DNA of 24,854 bases from JBOHHR01 sp050740975 (GTDB lineage Bacteria; Pseudomonadota; Gammaproteobacteria; JBOHHR01), in NCBI GenBank assembly GCA_050740975.1, contig JBOIEE010000026.1, positions 1 through 24,854 of the forward strand, in the 5' to 3' direction. The notes beneath the pieces are model-generated. The model did no database searches and had not been told where the DNA came from. It saw only the letters and a program-made list of their open reading frames with translations. Made by a program: the position numbers and the translations under genes. Below are positions 15,028 to 21,702 of this stretch, one piece after another (positions within the stretch are counted from its first letter, which is position 1; every line of letters begins with the position of its first letter).

Positions 15028-15415
15028 TGCCGGTTTTGTAGTCGCGCTGCTCAGTCGCCGCGACGCTCATCACCGCTGGGCGGTGGCACAGACGCCGCGT
15101 TTTGCCCCCCCGTGGGGCACGTGCGAAGCCGTATTGTCTGAGGCCTTCCATCTTCTCGGAGCACGCGGCACGCCTGGACTGAGCGCGCTTCTGCGCCGCC
15201 GTGCCGTGGTTGTCGCTTTCGATTTCGCCAACGATCTGGAACCGGTGCTAAAGTTCATGCAAAAGTACGCAAACGTCCCCATGAGTCTCGCCGACGCTTG
15301 CCTGGTACGCATGACCGAAATGCGCTCCGACGCTGTCATCCTCACTACCGATGCCGACTTTCGCATCTACCGGCGCCACGGCCGCCAGGTTATTCCGTGC
15401 GTGATGCCATCCTGA
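15005..15415 (+). CDS. PIN-domain toxin (VapC-like ribonuclease)
   Basis: PIN-domain toxins are Mg-dependent ribonucleases that cut tRNA or rRNA when freed from their antitoxin. The acidic metal-binding residues are in place: Asp8 in FLDAGFVVALL, Glu46 in LSEAFHLL, Asp97 in SLADACLVRM, and Asp116/Asp118 in LTTDADFRIYRR. The length of 136 residues is typical. The ATG at 15005 lies inside the antitoxin gene, with GAAGG about nine bases upstream. Together with the preceding gene it forms a complete toxin-antitoxin pair, probably acquired, set between a decayed region and typA. Confidence 0.9.
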   Translation: MAGRAFLDAGFVVALLSRRDAHHRWAVAQTPRFAPPWGTCEAVLSEAFHLLGARGTPGLSALLRRRAVVVAFDFANDLEPVLKFMQKYANVPMSLADACLVRMTEMRSDAVILTTDADFRIYRRHGRQVIPCVMPS

Positions 15416-15816
15416 TCGGGGCGCAACCGGCGTGAGGCTCTCCCCAAAGCTGCCAGCACCTAGCGCGCGGTGCGGGCAACTCAAGGAGATCACCCGTGCG
15501 CGATGAAGAGGTGCACGATCTTGCCAAGTGGTAACCAACGCATCTGAGCGTAAGCGCGTACATGTCCGTATTCTTTCAATGGGTTAGGAGCACACTGTTA
15601 AGGAAGATCGCTCACAGATCCCGGCAGCGCAAGGAGGTGCGGTACATGCTTCAGACACGAACCTGTCTGAAACAGGCACGCCCCCCCAACCCCTATAATC
15701 GATAGTGCGGGATGGAAACAAGACTCCGGCAGCATAAAAACGCTCAAGCCGCCCCCTAGTCGGCTATCCCGAGCGCAGCGTATAATCACGCGCCTTTTGG
15801 CTTGGTAGCAATCATT
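15416..15816 (+). promoter_or_regulatory. Upstream region of typA, with TATAAT box
   Basis: This 401-base stretch has no convincing gene. It contains two short stems, GCACC / GGTGC near 15457-15474 and CCTGT / ACAGG at 15662-15676. A perfect TATAAT occurs at 15781-15786, about 30 bases before the likely typA start. No good -35 hexamer lies 16-18 bases upstream of it, so the promoter call rests on the -10 box and position only. Confidence 0.4.
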
Positions 15817-17637
15817 TTGACAGAACACATCCGCAATATCGCGATCGTCGCCCATGTCGATCACGGCAAGACCACCTTGGTCGACTGCTTATTGAAACAG
15901 TCCGGGACGTTGGGCGAGCGCGCTGCACCGCGAGAGCGCATCATGGATACGAACGAGCTGGAGCGCGAACGCGGGATCACCATCCTGGCTAAGAATACCG
16001 CGATCCGCTGGCGTGACTACCGGATCAACATCGTCGACACCCCCGGACACGCCGATTTTGGCGGCGAGGTGGAGCGGATCCTGTCCATGGTCGACTGCGT
16101 GTTGTTGCTGGTCGACGCCGTCGATGGGCCAATGCCCCAGACTCGCTTTGTCACCCAGAAAGCCTTCGCCAGGGGATTGCGGCCGATCGTCGTCATCAAC
16201 AAGATCGACCGGGAGGGCACGCGGTCAAGCTGGGTTCTGGATCGGACCTTTGATCTGTTCGACCGCTTGGGCGCGACCGAGCAGCAGCTCGATTTCCCCG
16301 TGGTGTATACCTCGGCTACCGGCGGTTATGCGGGATTGCGCCCGGAGGTGCGGGGCGGTGACATGGTACCTTTGCTTGAGACCATCGTGGAACACGTGCC
16401 GCCGCCGCGCGTCGATGCCGAGGGTTTGTTCCAGATGCAGGTGAGCTCGCTGGATTACTCGAGCTATGTAGGTGCCATCGGTATAGGGCGCATCACGCGC
16501 GGGGTATTACGGCCGAACACCGCTGTTACCGTGATCGATAGAGAGCGCGGGAAGCGCCCGGCTCGAGTGCTGCAAGTCCTTGGATTCATCGGCTTGGAAC
16601 GCCTTGAGGTAACCGAGGCACAGGCGGGCGATATCGTCGCGGTCACCGGTATCGAGGGGATCCGGATCTCCGACACCCTCTGCGATCCAAGCCGTGCTGA
16701 TGTCTTGCCAGCGCTTGCGGTCGATGAACCGACGGTCAGCATGAGCTTTCAGGTTAGCGATTCCCCGCTCGCGGGCCGGGACGGCAAGTTTGTCACCAGC
16801 CGCCATCTGCGCGAACGCTTGCAGCGCGAATTGATCCATAACGTAGCTTTGCGCCTGCAGGAGACGGAGAACGCCAACCGCTTCTTGGTCTCGGGTCGCG
16901 GTTCCTTGCATTTGGCCATCCTGATCGAAACCATGCGCCGCGAAGCCTATGAATTTTCCGTGGGACGGCCGCAGGTCATCGTGAAAGAGATCGACGGGCG
17001 AGCGTGCGAGCCGTATGAACAGCTCAGCATCGACGTGGAGGCGGTACATCAGGGCGCAGTGATGGAGTGTTTAGGGCCTCGCCAAGCGCAACTCAAAGCG
17101 TTACAGCCGGCTGGGCCCGGCCGGGTACGTTTGGAATACCTTATCCCGTCGCGCGGCCTCATCGGTCTGCGTACGGAGTTTCTCACCGCCACCTCGGGCA
17201 GCGGGCTCATCTACCACAGCTTCGACCACTACGGGGCCATAAAACAGGGTCCAATAGCGCGGCGCCCGAACGGCGTGATGATAGCCAATGGACCTGGAAG
17301 GAGCCTCGCCTACGCGCTGTTCAATCTGCAAGAGCGCGGACGCCTGTTCATAGGACCGGGCGAGGAGGTGTACGAGGGCATGATCATCGGCATGCACGCG
17401 CGCGGCAACGATATCGTGGTAAACCCGATGAAGGGAAAGCAGCTAACCAATATTCGCGCGGCGGGCTCGGACGAGAACGTGATCTTGACTCCGGCGCTGC
17501 GCCTGGATCTGGAGCAGGCCCTGGAATTCATCGACGACGACGAGTTGGTGGAGGTCACGCCGCGTGCCATCAGGCTGCGCATGAAGCTGTTGAAAGAACA
17601 CGAGCGCAAACGCGCCTCGCGGGCGGCGAGCGCATGA
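15817..17637 (+). CDS. typA: Translational GTPase TypA/BipA
   Basis: TypA is a ribosome-binding GTPase of the EF-G family that helps large-subunit assembly, notably in cold or stress. GTPase motifs are clear: G1 AHVDHGKTT, G2 around RGITILAKNT, G3 DTPGHADFGG, and G4 NKID. Later come the EF-G-like domain V and the TypA-specific C-terminal domain (MNPMKGKQLTNIRAAGSDE-like block written here as VNPMKGKQLTNIRAAGSDEN). There is no ATG start. TTG at 15817 gives 606 residues beginning TEHIRNIAIVAH, matching the usual start; TTG at 15802 would add five residues. The TGA overlaps the dtd ATG, so both are co-translated. Confidence 0.96.
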   Translation: MTEHIRNIAIVAHVDHGKTTLVDCLLKQSGTLGERAAPRERIMDTNELERERGITILAKNTAIRWRDYRINIVDTPGHADFGGEVERILSMVDCVLLLVDAVDGPMPQTRFVTQKAFARGLRPIVVINKIDREGTRSSWVLDRTFDLFDRLGATEQQLDFPVVYTSATGGYAGLRPEVRGGDMVPLLETIVEHVPPPRVDAEGLFQMQVSSLDYSSYVGAIGIGRITRGVLRPNTAVTVIDRERGKRPARVLQVLGFIGLERLEVTEAQAGDIVAVTGIEGIRISDTLCDPSRADVLPALAVDEPTVSMSFQVSDSPLAGRDGKFVTSRHLRERLQRELIHNVALRLQETENANRFLVSGRGSLHLAILIETMRREAYEFSVGRPQVIVKEIDGRACEPYEQLSIDVEAVHQGAVMECLGPRQAQLKALQPAGPGRVRLEYLIPSRGLIGLRTEFLTATSGSGLIYHSFDHYGAIKQGPIARRPNGVMIANGPGRSLAYALFNLQERGRLFIGPGEEVYEGMIIGMHARGNDIVVNPMKGKQLTNIRAAGSDENVILTPALRLDLEQALEFIDDDELVEVTPRAIRLRMKLLKEHERKRASRAASA

Positions 17638-18077
17638 TCGGACTGTTGCAGCGGGTAAGCGAGGCCGAGGTGCGGGCGGAGGGTCAGACGATTGCGGCCA
17701 TCGGCCAAGGGCTGCTGGTTTTCATTGGGGTGGAGTGCGGCGATGGCGAAGCGCAAGCAGAGCGCTTGTTGGAACGCCTGTTGGGATATCGGGTGTTCCC
17801 GGATCGGGATGACAAGATGAACTTGAGCGTACGCGATATCGATGGCGGTTTGCTGCTCGTTCCCCAGTTCACGCTGCCCGCCGATACAAAAAAGGGCATG
17901 CGGCCGAGCTTTTCCTCCGCCGCCGCGCCGGATGAGGGAAGACGGCTTTTTGATTACCTGGTTCAGTGCGCGCAGCGGTCCCCGATAAACGTCGCCTGCG
18001 GGCGCTTCGGGGCGAACATGCAGGTGGCTCTGGTGAACGATGGGCCGGTGACCTTTTGGTTGCAGGTTCGTCCTTAA
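17634..18077 (+). CDS. dtd: D-aminoacyl-tRNA deacylase
   Basis: Dtd removes D-amino acids (and glycine from tRNA-Ala) wrongly attached to tRNA. The protein has the family start MIGLLQRVSEAEV, the GLLVFIGVECGD block, the YRVFPDRDDKMNLSV segment, and the C-terminal motif LVNDGPVTFWLQV that lines the active site. The other active-site loop, usually VSQFTL, reads VPQFTLPADTKKGMRPSF, with Pro in place of the common Ser. The length of 147 residues is standard. It begins inside the typA stop (ATGA overlap), so the pair forms a translation-quality operon. Confidence 0.96.
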   Translation: MIGLLQRVSEAEVRAEGQTIAAIGQGLLVFIGVECGDGEAQAERLLERLLGYRVFPDRDDKMNLSVRDIDGGLLLVPQFTLPADTKKGMRPSFSSAAAPDEGRRLFDYLVQCAQRSPINVACGRFGANMQVALVNDGPVTFWLQVRP

Positions 18078-18278
18078 AAGTGTCCACGGTTTACCGCGGC
18101 ACGGCCTTATCAAACATGAGCGACCTTATCGTCACCCGCCGGGGCGCTGAAATCGCGAGCGCGAAGGCGATCAAACGGATCAAACCATCATCCGGGTCGA
18201 CGTTAACCTGGTGGGTAACGCCATCACGTTCTCCCGCAAGACGGAACCCAAGCCGATTGCTCCGCTTCGCTCCTAAGG
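18078..18278 (+). other. Short gap with weak coding-like tail
   Basis: Between dtd and the convergent small secreted gene there is a short plus frame from ATG 18116 (MSDLIVTRRGAEIASAKAIK). A second overlapping frame reads DQTIIRVDVNLVGNAITFSR and then KTEPKPIAPLRS before a stop near 18275. The second reads more like natural protein. They could be a decayed gene broken by a frameshift near 18170, or nothing. I do not recognise either piece. Confidence 0.2.
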
Positions 18279-18530
18279 CTAGCGTTTGAAAACCACGAAA
18301 CCCGGCAAGTCATGGTCGTAGCCCCATCCCTCTGCACTTAATTGCTGCAGTAGTGCTTCGTACTGCCGCGCGCCTCTGTCGCCAAAGGGCAATTGCAGCG
18401 GTACAACCAGGTGTTGCGGCTTCGCTTGCGCGGCGACTTGCGAAACCGGAAAGATAAGGTGTTCCGCGACCAGGGTTGCGATCGCGATCAAGCAGAAGAG
18501 GCTTAAGTTTTTCAGCATTGTCCCGGGCAT
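18279..18530 (-). CDS. Small secreted DUF4177-like protein
   Basis: An 83-residue protein starting MPGTMLKNLSLFCLIAIATL with a hydrophobic export segment at about residues 5-24 and a possible cleavage near QVAAQAK. The C-terminal part (QYEALLQQLSAEGWGYDHDL, then PGFVVFKR) has the pattern 'LN-LGAEGWEL...VFKR' seen in DUF4177 proteins, whose function is unknown. The ATG at 18530 is chosen because GAGGAG lies six bases upstream; the open frame extends 20 codons further without support. It begins 56 bases after the PIN toxin stop and may share its transcript. Confidence 0.6.
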   Translation of the reverse strand: MPGTMLKNLSLFCLIAIATLVAEHLIFPVSQVAAQAKPQHLVVPLQLPFGDRGARQYEALLQQLSAEGWGYDHDLPGFVVFKR

Positions 18531-18586
18531 GGTTTGCTCCTCGATAGAAAAAGCGGTTAGAGCTAGAAAAAGGTGGTGTACGCTTG

Positions 18587-18964
18587 TCAAATCATGCGGC
18601 TGGCTCGCTCTGCTAATTGTTGGTCGAGCGTGATAAGTTCAGACCGGAGCTTTCGTGCCAACCAAATATAGCTTGCGTCATAGACGGTAAGGCCTACGTG
18701 CTCCGCGATCGCGACCGCTTCCGGCAGATCTACGCTCGTTTCGACGATTGGCATACGACCTAAGAGTTGATGGGCGGCTAGGAGGGCGTCTCGCCTCTCT
18801 GGGTAACGGCGAAGCTTTTTTAAGCATACACTCGCCACTTCGTAGGCCAGTAACGGCGGGGCGACAAGCTTCCCATTCCGTAGTTGGGCGGCCACTATGG
18901 GGGCTTCCGGTTCACCGAAGAGCAAGGCAGCGATAGCAGAAGCGTCAACGACTCTAACGGACAT
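18587..18964 (-). CDS. PIN-domain toxin (VapC/FitB-like)
   Basis: A 125-residue PIN-domain ribonuclease. The metal-binding acidic residues are Asp7 (VVDASAIAALLF), Glu42 (AYEVASV), Asp96 (VYDASYIWLA) and Asp114 (ITLDQQLAE). This belongs to a different branch of the family from the toxin at 15005, as shown by the VYDASY form of the third motif. It starts inside the last codons of the upstream antitoxin gene (11-base overlap), the typical layout. The target RNA cannot be told from sequence. Confidence 0.92.
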   Translation of the reverse strand: MSVRVVDASAIAALLFGEPEAPIVAAQLRNGKLVAPPLLAYEVASVCLKKLRRYPERRDALLAAHQLLGRMPIVETSVDLPEAVAIAEHVGLTVYDASYIWLARKLRSELITLDQQLAERASRMI

Positions 18965-19190
18965 TTCGATCCGCGCGTATCAACTCCACGGCTTCCGAGG
19001 GGGTACGCAGGTTGAGACGTCGTACTTCGTTTAGCACGTCATCTGGTGTGAGTGGCTCCGGGGCCCGAACGCTTTCTTCAAGAATGGCCATCAATTCACC
19101 CTGAAGCGAGCGGTGGTGACGGCCGGCCCGCTCGCGTAGTCTCTGGACGATTTCGTCTGGAGCGTTTTTGATTGACAGGTTCACTGGCAT
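18954..19190 (-). CDS. FitA-like ribbon-helix-helix antitoxin
   Basis: A 78-residue antitoxin whose N-terminus (MPVNLSIKNAPDEIVQRLRE, then AGRHHRSLQGELMAILEESV) matches FitA/Arc-like ribbon-helix-helix proteins. The phrase HHRSLQGELMAIL is characteristic. The C-terminal tail (TPSEAVELIRADRNVR) would contact the toxin; the Arg in such tails is known to enter the PIN active site. The ATG at 19190 has GGAG eight bases upstream, and that GGAG is part of the palindrome described next. Confidence 0.92.
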   Translation of the reverse strand: MPVNLSIKNAPDEIVQRLRERAGRHHRSLQGELMAILEESVRAPEPLTPDDVLNEVRRLNLRTPSEAVELIRADRNVR

Positions 19191-19198
19191 TTGTGATG

Positions 19199-19231
19199 CT
19201 CCATACTAGTTCTATTATGGAGCTATTATGG
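19199..19231 (-). promoter_or_regulatory. Operator-like palindrome and promoter of the fitAB-like pair
   Basis: CTCCATA at 19199-19205 and TATGGAG at 19216-19222 form a perfect 7-base inverted repeat with a 10-base spacer, directly upstream of the antitoxin ATG. CTATTATGG is repeated in direct orientation at 19212-19220 and 19223-19231, 11 bases apart, about one helical turn. On the minus strand CATAAT occurs in each direct repeat and could serve as a -10 box. This is the expected place and form for ribbon-helix-helix autorepression. The arm nearest the gene also holds the GGAG ribosome binding site. Confidence 0.6.
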
Positions 19232-19690
19232 CATCAGTACGGATAAAAGGGAAGAACGACGTGGGGATATCGTGCAAATCAGGGGGCTATCTATTTAACT
19301 CCACGTGAAGACTGGTCGACTGCCACCGGATTGGGCAGGTCCTCCACAATCAGGCGACGATGAGCGCTTCGGAGAGTAACGCGGATTACGCGGAGTTATC
19401 CTGAGCGAAGCCGAAGGGCTTCGTCGTACTGGCAACGTTCTCGGCGGCTAAGCGGTGGGCTGCCCGAGGAGAATCGGATCGCCGGCAATTTCGTTCCTTT
19501 GTTCCGCACTCCGTCTTTATTCAGTGAAGCGCCTCTAGAAACGCAAGCTCCTTTGGTAATTCAGGGAGTTGGCACCTACGTCATCCAATGGACCTTCCCA
19601 AGGTTCACGCCATCCCTTATCGCTGAACTTGAGCTGAATAGTCCCCAGTTTGTTGGCTATGATCCGTTGATCACCTCTGGTGGAAGGTAG
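19232..19690. repeat. Intergenic stretch with a short REP-like hairpin
   Basis: No convincing gene is seen in these 459 bases. At 19397-19422 the string TCCTGAGCGAAGCCGAAGGG followed by CTTCG contains the hairpin GAAGCC-GAAG-GGCTTC. 'TCCTGAGCGAAGNCGAAGG' is a wording common in bacterial intergenic repeats. A plus frame at 19499-19690 and a minus frame at 19535-19867 overlap each other and have no recognisable motif. Confidence 0.4.
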
Positions 19691-20113
19691 GTGGGTGCGG
19701 CAGTGCTGGCGCGTAAGCATCGACCGAAGATGGGGCGACAATCGCTTGAGGACGCGTGCGCGGGGGCCATCGCCGAGTTTTGCACCCAAGGCCAGGACTG
19801 GCCAGGGGTCAGATACCAGCGGTCTAAGACAGACCTTGAGCCCCTGTTCGCGGAGCTTCTGCGCCACCGTTGTGACGACCTGCTGGTCACCACCATTGCG
19901 TCTCTGATCTATTCAAAGGTTCCGGCGGCAAAAGGATGTGCTTGCGCATCTTTTAAGCACACCAAGCGCTTGAAAGATGGAGAAAAGCAAAAACCGCGCT
20001 TTTTGCTTTTCGACTCTCAAAAATCCCAGGGAAGGGTTTTTCAGAGCTTCCGTAAATATCAGCTCGGCTTCGTTCCGCCCACCGTCAAGCCGTCGATGCG
20101 CAGCGTGGGCTGA
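19691..20113 (+). CDS. Unidentified ORF, possibly truncated by the hairpin row
   Basis: A frame opening with GTG at 19691 has a natural-looking first 75 codons (MGRQSLEDACAGAIAEF, then RYQRSKTDLEPLFAELLRH, DDLLVTTIASLIYSKV) with GC-biased third positions. From about 19926 the frame passes through three hairpins and becomes Lys/Phe-rich, then overlaps the end of convergent tldD by 55 bases. The tail is therefore probably not original. No clear ribosome binding site and no family were recognised. It could be the 3' remnant of a gene cut by insertion of the hairpin element. Confidence 0.3.
   Translation: MGAAVLARKHRPKMGRQSLEDACAGAIAEFCTQGQDWPGVRYQRSKTDLEPLFAELLRHRCDDLLVTTIASLIYSKVPAAKGCACASFKHTKRLKDGEKQKPRFLLFDSQKSQGRVFQSFRKYQLGFVPPTVKPSMRSVG
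19930..20041. repeat. Row of three AT-rich hairpins downstream of tldD
   Basis: Hairpin 1: AAAAG...CTTTT arms at 19930-19954 with a GATGTGC / GCGCATC-type inner stem and one bulge. Hairpin 2: a perfect 11-base stem AAAAGCAAAAA (19983-19993) and TTTTTGCTTTT (20000-20010) with loop CCGCGC. Hairpin 3: AAAAA-T-CCC (20019-20027) and GGGTTTTT (20034-20041) with one bulged T. Between 1 and 2 lies the palindrome CAAGCGCTTG (19963-19972). Stems flanked by A and T runs can act as terminators in both directions, here between convergent transcription units. Confidence 0.7.
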
Positions 20114-21504
20114 CCTACCCCTACCGGGACCTGCTGTCCTTCTTTTCCGCAGGTGCCCACACCGGGGTCCAACTGCCAATCATTGCCAACCATAGAAACC
20201 CGCGTCAGCACATCGGGCCCATCGCCGATCAAGGTTGCCCCTTTAACCGCATGGGTCAGCTTCCCGCCTTCGATCAAATAGGCCTCACTGGCGCTAAACA
20301 CGAACTTGCCGCTGGTGATGTCCACTTGACCACCGCCGAAATTCACCGCGTACAGCCCCTTCTCCACTGAGGCGATGATCTCGGCGGGCTCGTGGGGACC
20401 CGCCCGCATGTAGGTATTGGTCATGCGCGGCATGGGTCTATGGTGGTAGGACTCGCGCCTGCCGTTGCCGGTGGAGCGCGTACCCATGAGCTTAGCGTTT
20501 TGTTTGTCCTGCAAATAGGCGGTTAAAATCCCCTTATCGATCAGGGTAGTGCATTGGGTAGGCGTGCCTTCGTCGTCGACGTTGAGCGATCCCCGGCGCT
20601 TTGCCAGCGTGCCATCATCGACGATGGTGCACAGGGGCGAGGCGACACGTTGGCCAATGCGGCCGCTGAAAGCCGACGTTTCCTTGCGATTAAAGTCTCC
20701 TTCCAATCCATGGCCGATGGCCTCATGCAACAGGATCCCGGGCCAACCCGGTCCGAGCACGACCGTCATGGTTCCCGCGGGTGCTTCTTCTGCTTCTAGG
20801 TTGAGCAGAGCTTGACGCAGCGCTTCCCGGGCGAAGTTTTTAGCCCGGTCGGCTTCGAGAAACCAGGCATAGTCAAACCGGCCACCGCCACCATAAGAAC
20901 CCGTCTCGCGGCGACTCCCTTGTTCGGCAACGACACTGATATTGAGACGCGCTAATGGACGCGTGTCCGCGGCGAAGGTGCCATCGCTGGCCGCGACCAG
21001 CATGACTCGATAACTTCCAGCGAGGCTCGCGATGACTTGTTTCACCCTGGGGTCTGCGCGCCGTGCCTCTGCATCGAGTAAGCTCAATAGCTCTATTTTC
21101 TGCTCGGGCGGAAGCGAATCGCCTGGGTCTTGAGCTGAATAGAGGGCCCGATCGGGGCGCCTTGCCGTCACTTTCAGCGCTTTCCCCTCCCCACCCGACT
21201 TAGCGATGGCCTGCGCCGCTTGGGCGGCTTGCTGCAAAGCATGGGGCAGGATCTCATCGGAGTAAGCGAAGCCCGTTTTTTCAGCGCTGACTGCACGCGC
21301 CCCTACCCCCTGGTCGATGTTGTAACACCCTTCCTTGACGATGCCGTCTTCCAATTGCCAGCTTTCGGAGCGTGTTATCTCGAAGTACAACTCGGCGAGA
21401 TCGATCGATCGACTGAGCATGCCGTCCAGCGCCTGCTGCAACTGCCTTTCGTCAAACCCGAGCGGGTTAAGAATGTTACGGCGCGCTATCTGAAGTGCAT
21501 CCAT
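20059..21504 (-). CDS. tldD: Metalloprotease TldD
   Basis: TldD forms a heterodimer with TldE (PmbA) that degrades unfolded peptides and matures some peptide antibiotics (microcin B17 in E. coli). The zinc motif is HEAIGH at residues 260-265, followed by GLEGDFNRK. Other family blocks are VDDGTLAKRRGSLNVDDEGT, TGNGRRESYHHRPMPRMTNT and FGGGQVDITSGKFVFSASEA, ending with VGVGQPTLRIDGLTVGGT. At 481 residues it is full length. The ATG at 21504 matches the E. coli start region. The partner tldE is not in this window, which is usual because the two are often unlinked. Confidence 0.97.
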   Translation of the reverse strand: MDALQIARRNILNPLGFDERQLQQALDGMLSRSIDLAELYFEITRSESWQLEDGIVKEGCYNIDQGVGARAVSAEKTGFAYSDEILPHALQQAAQAAQAIAKSGGEGKALKVTARRPDRALYSAQDPGDSLPPEQKIELLSLLDAEARRADPRVKQVIASLAGSYRVMLVAASDGTFAADTRPLARLNISVVAEQGSRRETGSYGGGGRFDYAWFLEADRAKNFAREALRQALLNLEAEEAPAGTMTVVLGPGWPGILLHEAIGHGLEGDFNRKETSAFSGRIGQRVASPLCTIVDDGTLAKRRGSLNVDDEGTPTQCTTLIDKGILTAYLQDKQNAKLMGTRSTGNGRRESYHHRPMPRMTNTYMRAGPHEPAEIIASVEKGLYAVNFGGGQVDITSGKFVFSASEAYLIEGGKLTHAVKGATLIGDGPDVLTRVSMVGNDWQLDPGVGTCGKEGQQVPVGVGQPTLRIDGLTVGGTKPS

Positions 21505-21510
21505 GAGGCT

Positions 21511-21539
21511 AGTATATTCATTACCATAGAACCTGTCTT
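21511..21539 (-). promoter_or_regulatory. Candidate tldD promoter very close to the start codon
   Basis: On the minus strand AAGACA (21539-21534) and TATACT (21516-21511) are separated by 17 bases. The TATACT ends six bases before the tldD ATG, so transcription from it would begin at or near the start codon, giving a leaderless or almost leaderless message. No ribosome binding site is visible upstream of that ATG. The call is tentative. Confidence 0.35.
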
Positions 21540-21682
21540 CTCAAGAAACTCCGGTTTGACACAACAGCACCAAAACGGTAACTTCCGCTCATTTTTTGTT
21601 GGACCTTCCCGCGCTCCCGCTGGAAGGTGGCCTACAGGTCCCACGGGGAAAAGTGCAAGCAATACGTGGTCGCTGTGCTAAT

Positions 21683-21702
21683 GGAGGTGATACAAAAAGG
21701 TG
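21683..21702 (+). promoter_or_regulatory. Strong ribosome binding site deciding the alaC GTG start
   Basis: GGAGGTGA at 21683-21690, an extended match to the 16S anti-Shine-Dalgarno, is followed by nine bases and then GTG at 21700-21702. It is the best ribosome binding site in the window and supports the GTG start. Upstream, ACCTTCC / GGAAGGT (21603-21628) makes a small stem in the leader. Confidence 0.85.

Noticed and set aside
17067..17633. Alternative frame inside the end of typA leading into dtd
   Set aside because: The dtd start at 17634 and the intact typA frame account for the region; the upstream part is low-complexity Arg-rich shadow.
17310..18113. Long minus-strand frame opposite typA and dtd
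   Set aside because: It is antisense to two clearly conserved genes and shows no recognisable motif.
19535..19867. Minus-strand gene of 110 residues
   Set aside because: No motif or ribosome binding site was seen, and codon use looks better on the opposite plus strand.
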